Position numbers and translations under genes: made by a program
From: Candidatus Magnetocorallium paracelense
GTDB lineage: Bacteria; Nitrospirota; Thermodesulfovibrionia; Thermodesulfovibrionales; Magnetobacteriaceae
Length of the DNA: 64,000 nt
Assembly: GCA_029001845.1 (NCBI GenBank)
Contig: JAREWP010000013.1
Span: 1 to 64,000, forward strand
Direction of reading: 5' to 3'
Shown here: piece after piece, positions 37,495 to 46,810 of the stretch
How positions within the stretch are numbered: position 1 is the stretch's first letter
Layout of the letters: every line of letters starts with the position of its first letter
Notes under the pieces: model-generated
Database searches by the model: none
The model's input: the letters and a program-made list of their open reading frames with translations, nothing else
What the model was told of the DNA's origin: nothing

Positions 37495-39066
37495 ATGACA
37501 GGGAATTCATTAAGCTTAAAACTGATGCTATTGGTCGGTGTTTTTGCAGTTCTCATTTTTGTTATAGTGGGAACGACATTTTATGTAACCAACTCTCAAT
37601 CGGCAGATGCAAGAGTCATCGACATATCGGGACGTCAGAGAATGCTGACTCAGAAAATGTCCAAAGAGGCTCTGAAGCTTCAGACATTAAAGGATGGGCC
37701 GGCAGTGGAGGAAGTCACAAAGAGCCTGAAAAAAACACTTGCATTATTCAGTAAAAGCCTGAATGCCTTGAAGGACGGTGGTGTAACACTAGGAACGGAC
37801 GGAAAGGAGACTGTTTTGCCGGCAAGTAAGGGAAAGGCGAAAATACAGTTGGAAAAAGTAGCCGCTAAGTGGGCGGAGTTCAAAAAACAGATGGATACTA
37901 TTACAGCATCGGCAGGCGATAAGGATAAAGAAGCCTTTGTAAGTGCAGCCGACACTATATGGAAAAGTAATATTGCTTTGTTAAAGGAATCCAATAAAGC
38001 CGTTGTTTTATTAAAAGAGGCTTCCGAGGAAAAGACAAAGATGCTGAAAATTGTGCAAATAAGTTCCATCATCTGTACTTTTGTTGTCATGTTTTTATCG
38101 TGGCTATTTTTGAGAGCCCTGGTTATGAGTCCGCTAAAAGAGGCAGTCAAAGCGGCTTATCAAATAGCTGACGGAGACATGACCATGCGACTGCAGGTAA
38201 AGAGTAAAGACGAAATAGGGCAGCTGTTGACTGCCATGAATATAATGGTTGACAAATTATGCGATTTTCTTCACGAAGTAAAAACAATAACGAATAGACT
38301 GGTAAACGACAGCAGGCAATTGAGCAGTTCCTCAAAGGAAGTATCCGACGGAGCGACAGAGCAGGCCGCATCGATAGAGGAGTCTTCCGCCGCTGTCGAG
38401 CAGATGGTGTCCAACATATCCAGCAGCTCTGAAAATGCAAAGCAGACAGAGCAGATATCCTTAAAGGCCGCAGAAGACGTAAAAGGAGGCAGTGAAGTCT
38501 TTGGCAAGACGATAGGCGCAATGAAAGATATTGCAGATAAGATATCTATTATAGAAGATATTGCAAGGCAGACAAATCTTCTTGCATTAAATGCGGCAAT
38601 AGAGGCGGCAAGGGCCGGAGAGCACGGGAAAGGCTTCGCCGTTGTCGCTTCCGAGGTAAGAAAGCTGGCTGAGAGAAGTCAGACCGCTGCACGGGAGATC
38701 AATGACCTCTCCTCCTCGAGCGTTAAAATCGCAGAAGAGGCCGGCAGGATACTTGACCAGATCAATCCGGATATACAAAAAACATCGGAACTCGTGCAGG
38801 AGATAAGTGCGGCAAGCGCAGAAGAAAAGGCCGGTGTCGAGCAGATAAACCAGGCCATACAGCAGCTGGACAAGATCATTCAACAGAATGCCGCCATTGC
38901 CGGCGAGATGTCCGTCATTGCAGGAGGGCTTGAATCTCAGGCCAATGAGCTGAATGAGTCTATGGCGTCATGCAGAACCACGGAGGATGACTTTGCAAAG
39001 CAAAAGAAAGCCGATGAGATAGTGGAGCAGCACAGGAACACAGGGCAGTTCAAATATTTGAATTAA
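37495..39066 (+). CDS. Methyl-accepting chemotaxis protein with PilJ-type sensor
   Basis: An N-terminal TM helix is followed by a PilJ/NarX-like motif ([18 protein letters not shown]) in the periplasmic part, a second TM (about 190-210), HAMP (about 210-265) and a signalling domain with the conserved hairpin [28 protein letters not shown] described here by its first and last residues. No C-terminal methylation-docking pentapeptide is seen. AGGAGG precedes the ATG. It probably feeds a chemosensory or pilus-control array, but no che genes are in the window. Confidence 0.92.
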   Translation: MTGNSLSLKLMLLVGVFAVLIFVIVGTTFYVTNSQSADARVIDISGRQRMLTQKMSKEALKLQTLKDGPAVEEVTKSLKKTLALFSKSLNALKDGGVTLGTDGKETVLPASKGKAKIQLEKVAAKWAEFKKQMDTITASAGDKDKEAFVSAADTIWKSNIALLKESNKAVVLLKEASEEKTKMLKIVQISSIICTFVVMFLSWLFLRALVMSPLKEAVKAAYQIADGDMTMRLQVKSKDEIGQLLTAMNIMVDKLCDFLHEVKTITNRLVNDSRQLSSSSKEVSDGATEQAASIEESSAAVEQMVSNISSSSENAKQTEQISLKAAEDVKGGSEVFGKTIGAMKDIADKISIIEDIARQTNLLALNAAIEAARAGEHGKGFAVVASEVRKLAERSQTAAREINDLSSSSVKIAEEAGRILDQINPDIQKTSELVQEISAASAEEKAGVEQINQAIQQLDKIIQQNAAIAGEMSVIAGGLESQANELNESMASCRTTEDDFAKQKKADEIVEQHRNTGQFKYLN

Positions 39067-39121
39067 CCTGACGAGGAATCAATAGTCCCAATAATCGATG
39101 TTTATATGAGAAGATACCGTC

Positions 39122-39147
39122 ATTCCCGCAGTCTTTTAGGCGGGAAT
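39122..39147. repeat. Hairpin between convergent genes
   Basis: Arms ATTCCCGC and GCGGGAAT enclose a 10-base loop, within a CGTCATTCCCGC...GCGGGAATCCGG context typical of dispersed REP-like units. It lies between the convergent chemoreceptor and exosortase-like genes and may also terminate transcription. Confidence 0.5.
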
Positions 39148-39218
39148 CCGGAGTATGGAAAAAAGGAAACATCAAAAACTTCTTTGATTTTTTACTTTCA
39201 GCTACATACCTTGAGTCG

Positions 39219-40316
39219 TTACCTTTTATTTTTCTTATTAAATATTTGCAGCAACAGATATCCGCCTATGAGAAATGCAGTGAATCTGTTGCCTGTAAAT
39301 GTAAAAAAGTCTAAAAAGGATTTCCATAAAAAAAGAGTCAATTCCTTGCTGTCCTCCATTCCTCTTCTTGTCATGGCCTCTGTCAGTTCATACCCAAAAG
39401 CGACAAAGAGAGCGAAAAAATGCATAGTGACCACTAGGAGTGCGATAAAGAGACAGACCCTCTTTCCTTTAATAAAAGGAAATAAACCTGTAACAATTGA
39501 AAAAATCATGGGCGTATTTCCTGTATATGCCGATGTTTTTATAATTATTGACTTCGTTAAATCGCCGATGTAATCTTTGCGGATTGTAAAATCTACTGTA
39601 ATAACATCATAGGTGCCTGTTATTTTGGTTACCAAAGCTCCTTTTATGATTGAAATTGTATTGGAAGCCATGTGCGTAATAATTGTGGCATAGAAGTCTT
39701 TCACCATCAGCCAGAGAAGAAGAGAGAGAATATAGAGGGAAACAATGATCGATAAGGACATATATATTTTCAATCTCACTATATCCTTTTTAAATGAGAA
39801 TGTATGATTCAGGTACATAAAAAAGAGGCTCAATATAACGATAATGGCGATGTCCTGAAAAACGAAGTTATGAAAGTAGTCGAAAAACCGGATATTATAA
39901 ACTGCTACATATGATAGGCCTGTCAACCTGAGAAGGTTAACGATTTGAATAATAAAAAAGCCCGATACTATCCAGTATGGCTTCCTTTGCCACTGCCCCG
40001 GTGAAGCAATAACCGATGCTGTGTAGATAATAAACATGTCAAGTCCCGTACAGGCAAAAATTATATTAAAAGTAAGAGAGGGAAAATAGAGAAATGTCTC
40101 ATGATGTGTATGAGGTATACCTGCCATCTTGAGAAGATGAGAGGTTAAAAGAGCGATAAATTGAGAATAGTAATTATCTAAATCTATAAACTGTTGGAAC
40201 GTCTCTGAAAGTAGAAGGTAATAACATAATAGTGTAAATCCAAAAAAGATGATGGCGGATCGAGCGGTGTTTATGTTATTTGATTTTTTATGGTTTTCAT
40301 CATCTTGTTGAAGCAT
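39219..40316 (-). CDS. Exosortase-family-like membrane protein
   Basis: The 365-residue polytopic protein has the three exosortase signatures in order within consecutive membrane helices: Cys in FACTGLDMF (residue about 89), Arg in NLLRLTGLS (about 130) and His in YFHNFVFQD (about 149). These are the proposed cysteine-protease-like catalytic residues of exosortases and archaeosortases, which process C-terminal sorting signals. A periplasmic loop and two further TM helices follow. The frame is open to a TTG at 40343, but ATG 40316 is preferred. Its 3' neighbour on the same strand, upstream in transcription, is a large secreted protein with an exosortase-signal-shaped segment. Substrate and subfamily are inferred. 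Confidence 0.65.
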   Translation of the reverse strand: MLQQDDENHKKSNNINTARSAIIFFGFTLLCYYLLLSETFQQFIDLDNYYSQFIALLTSHLLKMAGIPHTHHETFLYFPSLTFNIIFACTGLDMFIIYTASVIASPGQWQRKPYWIVSGFFIIQIVNLLRLTGLSYVAVYNIRFFDYFHNFVFQDIAIIVILSLFFMYLNHTFSFKKDIVRLKIYMSLSIIVSLYILSLLLWLMVKDFYATIITHMASNTISIIKGALVTKITGTYDVITVDFTIRKDYIGDLTKSIIIKTSAYTGNTPMIFSIVTGLFPFIKGKRVCLFIALLVVTMHFFALFVAFGYELTEAMTRRGMEDSKELTLFLWKSFLDFFTFTGNRFTAFLIGGYLLLQIFNKKNKR

Positions 40317-40372
40317 TTTACCCTGATGGCGTTGGAATTTCAAAGAAATTCATTTGTTTAAAACAAATCGTT

Positions 40373-43300
40373 CTAATCGCCCCATTTGACCCCTTCGGCC
40401 GCTCTGTTCGTTAATACCGGCAAATATCTGTTTCCCGGCAGGCCGGGGTCTTTTTGCACGCAAGTTGCATAGATTTCGTTTTTGTTTCCTGTTATTATAA
40501 TTGTTCCTGTATATCGAATTGTATTTGCTCCAAGTTCGGGTAAATCGATTGTTTCCACTCGATTACTGCTGTGCAGGGTTGCCGTTGTTCCATGAAACTC
40601 GATGCCGGCTGTTTTGTTGCTTTCTATTTCTCCAAGATTGATATTTGACAAACCGGAGGTCGCTCCGCCTTCAGAAGCAAGAATACTCAGAAAAACATCG
40701 ACACTATCATTTGTGCTGTTCGTTACAGTACACGTTGATGCATATGAATCAAGAGTAAGAAGATAGGGGATAATTCCCCGATAACCATTTATGGCCCAGT
40801 TCCCGGCAGATTCTTTTATTAAATAGTCATAGCTTGTAAAACCGGCCTCTGCAACAGAGCTTATCGTTGTTGTAAATTTTCTCTCCTCTATTATATTGGA
40901 AGTATCGACATAGATTGTAAATGGTGTTGAAATTGTCGATCCCGTACTGACATCGGATCTTATGCGCCATCTGCTGTTTTCGGAGTCGTAGGCTAATATC
41001 GTTCCCCCTGATACGACACTCGATACAGCCTGGTTGGTTCCTTCCAGGTCGATCAGAAGATCGTAAACAGAGCCTCCTCCCGCTGTCTGGGTCATAAGAA
41101 ATCTCGATGTATAATCGAGGTCGTCATAAAATGGATCCCCTGTGGTGACAACAGCGTTTCTGTCTGCCATAGATACGACAACGGAGTCATTGGTTATGTT
41201 TTGGGTAAACTTTTTTCTCTCTGCGTACACATTTATGATCCCGTCGGCTTTCGATGTTACGCCTGCTGCATACTGTTTGAAATATTCCGCGAATATTGCA
41301 GAATATGTGTGAGTTGAATTTTCCGTTACTTCGATACTCAACGTGTCGGCAGTACTGCCGCCTGATGCGACATACCAGTTAAATCCGATATTATCAGTAG
41401 TAAAGAGCGTGGACGGTTTGTAGCGGGAGCCGCTTGTGTCTCCTGTGATGTGCATGATTGTAACCTTGTCCGTTGTGGTCAGAGTAGACAGGTTGGCGGG
41501 ATTTCCCGCAATGTCGTAACCAAGCCTGTCATCGGAAGAGGTATAAAAGAAAAGACATCCTCCAACTGTAGAGGTTATCCCGACCGGTACTGTGCTCGAG
41601 CCGCTGTCTATTACAGGCAGCAGCTCCCCTGCCTCAATGGTATTGTCTGCAATATACTCGGCAGTGGATGTGCCTGTCGTATCCTTCCATACGGCAAGAT
41701 AATAGGTATATCCGCTTGTTGCGTTTTCAAATCCTCCTTTGCTGTCTGCAAAACAAAACTTCAAAGATTGCGGGTTGTTTACAGTTGGTGATGTCATGAT
41801 CAGGGGGCTGATCCCGTCTGCATCGGAAACAGTCATTTTTACATCCGGCGTAAAAGCTTCTTTTGCCATGTAATAGGTTTTCAGGCGATTTCCGGTGTTG
41901 CTGCCTCCTCCATATACCCCGAGACTTCCTGCTTCCGCATTGGACGGGACCTGACAGGCATAGACAATTATAAGAATCAACAGCGACTCTTTGTACCTCT
42001 TTAAAAACAACAACAAACCAGCGCCGGAGACAGCTATGAAAAACAGCATTGACCGGTTGTCCGTAAAGGGGACGTTTGTTGCGGAACCGGAAGATGAGAC
42101 TGTAAATGTGGCTGTCACCGAAGTTGCCGCCGTGAATGTAAAGGTGCAGGTAGAGCTCGATCCGCTGCATGTACCGCCTGACCATCCGGTAAATGCATAA
42201 CCCGAGTCCGCAGACGCTGTGAGTGTAATACTCTCGCCATAAGAATAGGTTTCCGAGCAGTCGCTTTCGCAGTTAATGCCCCCGTCAGAGCTTGTTACCG
42301 TCCCTCCGCCGGAATTGGTTACTGTGAGAGTATATGTTGATAATGTAAAGGTGGCTGTTATTGTTGTATCGCTTGTGAGTGTGGACGTCGTGCAAGTACC
42401 GGCGCCGCTGCAGCCGCCGTTGCTCCATCCGGTAAACTCATAGTTTGTTGAAGGCGTGGCCGTGAGTGTGAGAGTGTTGGCGCAGATATAGGTCTCTGTA
42501 CAGTCACTGCCGCAGTCTATCTCAGAGGCGCTGCTGGTTACCGTGCCGGAACCGCTTATGCTTACCGTTAATGTGTAGGTCGGGTATGTATTTGCCGCAT
42601 ATTTCAGGTCATCATCGGTGTCGTCAAAATAGCTGATATGGAACTGGCCGCTTGAATCCACTGCCAGTGAGGTATACAAGCCTGCTGTTGACGCAGTGTC
42701 AATATTTGTGAAAACCCATGAACCGGAAGAGTTGGTCGCATACTTCAGGTTGTCAAAGCTCATGTCATAATAACTGATATGTTGGTAACCGCTTGAATCC
42801 ACTGCTATCGAAGTCTCTCTGCCTACATATCCCGAGGTGTCAATGTGCGTAAAGGCCCAAGAACCGGAAGAGTTGGTCGCGTATTTCAGGTTACTGTTGG
42901 TGCTGTCAAAATAGCTGATATGCCGGTAACCGCTTGAATCCACTGCCAGAGAGGTGTACAAACCTACAGTGGAGGCAGTGTCAATGTGTGTAAAAGCCCA
43001 AGAACCGGAAGAGTTGGTCGCATACTTCAGGTTCGCGTTGGTTAAATCATAATAACCGATATGCCGGTAACCGCTTGAATCCACTGCTATAGATGTATAA
43101 AAACCTACTGTTGATGCCGTGTCAATGTGTGTAAAGGCCCATGAACCGGCAGAGTTGGTCGCGTACTTCAGGTCAGCGTTGGTCGTGTCATAATAGCTGA
43201 TATGGAGCTTGCCGCTTGAATCCACTGCTATTGAGCTATAAGAACCTACGTTTCCAAAAGTGTCAATGTTTGTAAAGGCCCAAGAACCGGAAGAGTTGGT

Positions 43301-43669
43301 CGCGTATTTCAGGTCACCGGGACCGTAATAATAACTGATATGTTGGTAACTGCTTGAATCCACTGCTATTGAGGTATAAAAACCTACATTTCCGGAAGTG
43401 TCAATGTTTGTAAAAGCCCACGAACCGGAAGTGTTGGTCGCATATTTCAGGTTATCGTCGGTGCCGTCGTAATAACTGATATGGAGCTCACCGCTTGAAT
43501 CCACAGCCAAGGAAGTATAATAGCCTACAGCTCCCGATGTGTCAATGCTTGTTGTCGACCATGATAGAGAGCAGGTCGCCCGAGCTTTGGTTTGAAGGAG
43601 AGTATTGAATATAATAAAGAAAGTTAATGAAAAAAACAGATAGGTAACGGATAAAACGCCTTTTTTCAT
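40373..43669 (-). CDS. Large secreted propeller/InlB-repeat protein with internal sorting-like segment (copy 1)
   Basis: From ATG 43669 the protein has about 1,098 residues: a signal peptide (LSVTYLFFSLTFFIIF...ARA); seven repeats of about 43 residues, each with VGxYTSxAVDSSG and HISYxD and ending LKYATN (a seven-bladed propeller is likely); two divergent InlB-type repeats with GTVTSS, CxSDCxETY and GWSxGxCSG cysteines; then NVPFTDNRSMLFF, a TM helix and KRYKE, shaped like an exosortase sorting signal; then a second hydrophobic stretch ending SNAEAGS, like a signal peptide; and a domain of about 480 residues ending LPVLTNRAAEGVKWGD. The frame above 43669 is not used. Confidence 0.8.
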   Translation of the reverse strand: MKKGVLSVTYLFFSLTFFIIFNTLLQTKARATCSLSWSTTSIDTSGAVGYYTSLAVDSSGELHISYYDGTDDNLKYATNTSGSWAFTNIDTSGNVGFYTSIAVDSSSYQHISYYYGPGDLKYATNSSGSWAFTNIDTFGNVGSYSSIAVDSSGKLHISYYDTTNADLKYATNSAGSWAFTHIDTASTVGFYTSIAVDSSGYRHIGYYDLTNANLKYATNSSGSWAFTHIDTASTVGLYTSLAVDSSGYRHISYFDSTNSNLKYATNSSGSWAFTHIDTSGYVGRETSIAVDSSGYQHISYYDMSFDNLKYATNSSGSWVFTNIDTASTAGLYTSLAVDSSGQFHISYFDDTDDDLKYAANTYPTYTLTVSISGSGTVTSSASEIDCGSDCTETYICANTLTLTATPSTNYEFTGWSNGGCSGAGTCTTSTLTSDTTITATFTLSTYTLTVTNSGGGTVTSSDGGINCESDCSETYSYGESITLTASADSGYAFTGWSGGTCSGSSSTCTFTFTAATSVTATFTVSSSGSATNVPFTDNRSMLFFIAVSGAGLLLFLKRYKESLLILIIVYACQVPSNAEAGSLGVYGGGSNTGNRLKTYYMAKEAFTPDVKMTVSDADGISPLIMTSPTVNNPQSLKFCFADSKGGFENATSGYTYYLAVWKDTTGTSTAEYIADNTIEAGELLPVIDSGSSTVPVGITSTVGGCLFFYTSSDDRLGYDIAGNPANLSTLTTTDKVTIMHITGDTSGSRYKPSTLFTTDNIGFNWYVASGGSTADTLSIEVTENSTHTYSAIFAEYFKQYAAGVTSKADGIINVYAERKKFTQNITNDSVVVSMADRNAVVTTGDPFYDDLDYTSRFLMTQTAGGGSVYDLLIDLEGTNQAVSSVVSGGTILAYDSENSRWRIRSDVSTGSTISTPFTIYVDTSNIIEERKFTTTISSVAEAGFTSYDYLIKESAGNWAINGYRGIIPYLLTLDSYASTCTVTNSTNDSVDVFLSILASEGGATSGLSNINLGEIESNKTAGIEFHGTTATLHSSNRVETIDLPELGANTIRYTGTIIITGNKNEIYATCVQKDPGLPGNRYLPVLTNRAAEGVKWGD

Positions 43670-43732
43670 GTTTGCCTGATCCAGACTCCTCCCCAGGAAT
43701 AGTAAGGACATCACAACTATTAAACAAAACAA

Positions 43733-44034
43733 TTTGTCAGGATCCTATTGTTGAATTATAGTCTTTATTCTAATTAAATGACAATATGCAGGTATCTGAT
43801 TTATATGGATTACATAAGACAATTAACACAGTGAAGGGAAATATATGAAAATCCGTAGTTCAAATTAATTGGCTCTATCAATACAGTCTGTTGTCGACCG
43901 GTGGCGATCATGATTCGTTGAGAGGGCCAATGGGGATTCAATCCCCAAACGATTGTGTCAATTGAATGAATTTGACTTTTTGATCGTTTTGATATATACT
44001 TTGGGTATATATCAAAAAAACTTGAGGTAAATGG
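43733..44034 (+). promoter_or_regulatory. Intergenic region with VapBC promoter and operator
   Basis: TTGACT (43972-43977) and TATACT (43995-44000) are 17 bases apart. The -10 is inside a palindrome with arms GATATATAC and GTATATATC (43991-44012), suited to autorepression by the VapBC complex. A GAGGT ribosome site follows. No gene is seen in the rest of the gap. Confidence 0.65.
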
Positions 44035-44268
44035 ATGGGGAATAAAACTTCAAAGATATTTATGAATGGCCGCAGCCAGGCGGTGCGTTTGCCTAAAGAG
44101 TTTCGTTTTGACTGTGATGAAGTATATGTCAGGAAAGAGGGTAATAGTGTTATCTTATCTCCAAAACATAAATCCTGGCGGGAATTCTTTGAAGAGGTTC
44201 CTCTCCCGTCAGACGATTTTATGAATGAACGCTTAGATTTAACGCCTCAAAAGCGGGAGGAGTTATAG
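44035..44268 (+). CDS. vapB: VapB antitoxin (AbrB/SpoVT type)
   Basis: The N-terminus SKIFMNGRSQAVRLPKEFRFDCDEVYVRKEGNSVIL is a swapped-hairpin AbrB fold as in VapB antitoxins (quoted here by its first and last residues: SKIFMNGR to NSVIL). The acidic C-terminus binds the toxin. The 77-residue gene is followed after five bases by vapC and preceded by a palindrome-covered promoter. Confidence 0.92.
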   Translation: MGNKTSKIFMNGRSQAVRLPKEFRFDCDEVYVRKEGNSVILSPKHKSWREFFEEVPLPSDDFMNERLDLTPQKREEL

Positions 44269-44273
44269 TACGG

Positions 44274-44669
44274 ATGTATATGTTGGATACGAATATCTGC
44301 ATTTATATTTTAAAAAAACGTCCTCTAACCGTATTCAAAAGGTTTGAAAACCTTGATGTTGATGATCTGTGCATTTCTATCGTTACCTATGCGGAACTTC
44401 AATATGGTGTTGAGAAATCTATAAAAAAAAGAGAAAATAAAATCATTGTCAATGAGCTTGTCTCTCGTTTGCTCATTCTGTCCTGGGATGAAGGCGCAGC
44501 CATGGAGTATGGAAAGATAAGAGCTTACCTCGATAGAAAGGGTAATCCTATAGGTAATATGGATTTATTGATCGCCTCCCATGCAAAAAGCAACAGGCAC
44601 ACACTGGTGACAAACAACCTGAAGGAGTTCAAGAAAATACCGCAGCTCAAGTTAGAAAACTGGGTGTGA
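44274..44669 (+). CDS. vapC: VapC toxin (PIN-domain RNase)
   Basis: The 131-residue PIN domain has D5 in MLDTNICIY, E in TYAELQYGVEKS and GNMDLLIASHA with late VTNNLKEF, all acidic positions being intact. GGGAGGAG stands upstream of the ATG. The operon lies on the plus strand between two minus-strand copies of the propeller protein family. Tadpole-like insertion there is plausible but not shown. Confidence 0.93.
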   Translation: MYMLDTNICIYILKKRPLTVFKRFENLDVDDLCISIVTYAELQYGVEKSIKKRENKIIVNELVSRLLILSWDEGAAMEYGKIRAYLDRKGNPIGNMDLLIASHAKSNRHTLVTNNLKEFKKIPQLKLENWV

Positions 44670-44690
44670 TGATAGCGGCTCTAATCGCCC

Positions 44691-44938
44691 CATGTAACCC
44701 ATCCCGCCGCTCTGTTCGTTAATATCGGCAAATATCTGTTTCCCGACAGGCCGGGGCTTTTTGTACGCTTATTGCATAGATTTTGTTTCTGTTTTCTGTT
44801 ATTACATTTTTTCCTGCATATTGAATTGTATTTGCTCCGAGTTCGGGTAAATTGATGGTTTCGACTCGATTACTACTGTACAGGGTTGCCGTTGTTCCAT
44901 GAAACTCAATGGCGGCTGTTTTATTGCTTTCTATTTCT
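44691..44938 (-). pseudogene. Detached C-terminal remnant of the copy-2 propeller protein
   Basis: This 248-base stretch matches the last 80 or so codons of copy 1 (40375-40632) base for base over long runs, including the same stop context CTAATCGCCCC. It is joined to copy 2 at a point where about 1.19 kb present in copy 1 is missing. It is read in a shifted frame, and a further one-base deletion after the VQK codons makes it non-coding. It is the broken tail of the gene at 44921-46810. Confidence 0.85.
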
Positions 44939-46810
44939 TACATCGGAAACCGTCCTTTTTGCAGACGGTGTAAAAGCTTCCTTTGCAAGGTAATAAGCTT
45001 TCAGGCGATTTCCGGTGTTGCTCCCTCCTCCGTATACTCCGATGCTTCCTGCTTCCGTATGGGACGGGACCTGGCAGGCAAATACAATTATAATCATCGA
45101 TATCGACTCTTTGTACCTTCTTAAAAACAACCACAAACCTGCGCCGGCTGTAGCTATAAAAAACAGTATTGACATGTTGTCTGTAAAGGGAACGTTTGTC
45201 GCGTAACCGGAAGAAGAAGAGACTGAAAATGTCGCAGTCACCGAAGTTGCTGCCGTGAATGTAAAGGTGCAGGTAGAGCTCGAACCGCTGCATGTACCGC
45301 CTGACCATCCGGAAAAGGTATAACCCGAGTCCGCAGACGCTGTGAGTGTAATGCTCTCGCCATAAGAATAGGTTTCCGAGCAGTCGCTTTCGCAGTTAAT
45401 GCCCCCGTCAGAGCTTGTGACGGTGCCGTTGCCGGAATTGGTTACAGTGAGAGTATATGTTGATAATGTAAATGTAGCTGTTTCCGTCGTATCGGCAGTA
45501 AGTGAAGAAAGTGTACAGGTGCCGGTACCGCTACAGCTCCCTCCGCTCCAGCCTGTAAATTCATAGCCGGTAGACGGGGTTGCCGTAAGGGTAAGGGAGT
45601 TAGAACATGTATAGGTCTCTGTACAATCGCTTCCGCAATCAATCTCCGAAGCACTGCTTGTTACAGTGCCTGAACCGCTCAGGGTGACCGTTAATGTGTA
45701 TGAGGGGTATGTTCTTGCTGCATATTTCAGGTCATCGTTGGTATCGTCAAAATAGCTGACATGCATCTGTCCGCTTGAATCTATAGCTATTGAGGTAAAT
45801 TGACCTACAGATCCCACAGTATCGATTGATGTTGCGCCCCAAGTACCTGCCGGATTGGTTGCATACTTGAGGTCACCGGTGTCAAAATCATAATAGCTGA
45901 TATGAAGTTCACCGCCGGAATCTACTGCAATCGAGGTAGGTTTACTAAAACCGGTGCCGCCAACGGAATCAATTGTGGTGCTGCCCCAGGTACTTGAAGG
46001 ATTGGTTGCGTATTTTAATGTATTGTTAAAATTGTCATAATAACTGATATGTAACTGTCCGCCGGAATCTACAGTTATCGACGTGTTGTAACCCACCCAA
46101 CCCGATGTGTCTATGGAAGTCGTGCTCCAAGAACCCGATGAGTTGGTTGCGTATTTCAGGTCCAGGTTGGTTGTATCGTAATAACTAATATGTGAATATC
46201 CGCTTGAGTCTACTGCAATAGATGTATAATCGCCCACGGAATTCGCAGTGTCAAGAAATGTAGTACTCCAAACACCTGAAGGATTGGTTGCGTATTTCAA
46301 ATCAAAATTCGTATCGTCAGAATAACTGATATGCAGTTGTCCGTCGGAATCCACTGCTATTGAGTTCTGTTCGCCTACCCAGTTGCCGGCGCCTGAATCA
46401 ATAGTGCTAAGAGCCCATGAGCCGGAAGAGTTGGTTGCATATTCCAGGTCATGGTTGTTACCGTGTTCATGAATAATATGCAAGTATCCGCCGGAGTCCA
46501 CTGCTATAGAGGAATAATTACCTGCCACATCGGTGTCGATTGTGGTCGTACCCCAAGTACCTGAAGGATTGGTTGCATATTTCAGATCGTTATTGGCGCC
46601 GTCACGATAACTGATATGCAACTGCCCGCCGGAATCCACCGCTATTGAGGTATACAGGCCTACGCTGCCAACTGTGTCGATACTTGTCGTCGCCCAGGAG
46701 AGAGAACATTGAGCGTTGGCATTCGTATGGAAGAAAATGTTTGATGTAAGAGAGGAAAGCAGACAATATATGAGAATTTCAACTAAGAAAAAGACTCTTT
46801 TATTCTTCAA
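44921..46810 (-). CDS. Propeller/InlB-repeat protein, copy 2, truncated by internal deletion
   Basis: The 629 residues run from a signal peptide (FFLVEILIYCLLSSLTSNIF...NAQC) through seven propeller repeats and two InlB-type repeats to NVPFTDNMSILFF, a TM helix and RRYKE, then a signal-peptide-like MIIIVFACQVPSHTEA and only the first 35 residues of the C-terminal domain before a frame-shifting deletion ends it at VRNRKQ. It starts at a TTG overlapping the end of the upstream glycosyltransferase/TPR gene by 11 bases, with GGGAGAGGG before it. The secreted propeller part and sorting-like segment survive, so a product is still possible. Confidence 0.75.
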   Translation of the reverse strand: MKNKRVFFLVEILIYCLLSSLTSNIFFHTNANAQCSLSWATTSIDTVGSVGLYTSIAVDSGGQLHISYRDGANNDLKYATNPSGTWGTTTIDTDVAGNYSSIAVDSGGYLHIIHEHGNNHDLEYATNSSGSWALSTIDSGAGNWVGEQNSIAVDSDGQLHISYSDDTNFDLKYATNPSGVWSTTFLDTANSVGDYTSIAVDSSGYSHISYYDTTNLDLKYATNSSGSWSTTSIDTSGWVGYNTSITVDSGGQLHISYYDNFNNTLKYATNPSSTWGSTTIDSVGGTGFSKPTSIAVDSGGELHISYYDFDTGDLKYATNPAGTWGATSIDTVGSVGQFTSIAIDSSGQMHVSYFDDTNDDLKYAARTYPSYTLTVTLSGSGTVTSSASEIDCGSDCTETYTCSNSLTLTATPSTGYEFTGWSGGSCSGTGTCTLSSLTADTTETATFTLSTYTLTVTNSGNGTVTSSDGGINCESDCSETYSYGESITLTASADSGYTFSGWSGGTCSGSSSTCTFTFTAATSVTATFSVSSSSGYATNVPFTDNMSILFFIATAGAGLWLFLRRYKESISMIIIVFACQVPSHTEAGSIGVYGGGSNTGNRLKAYYLAKEAFTPSAKRTVSDVRNRKQ

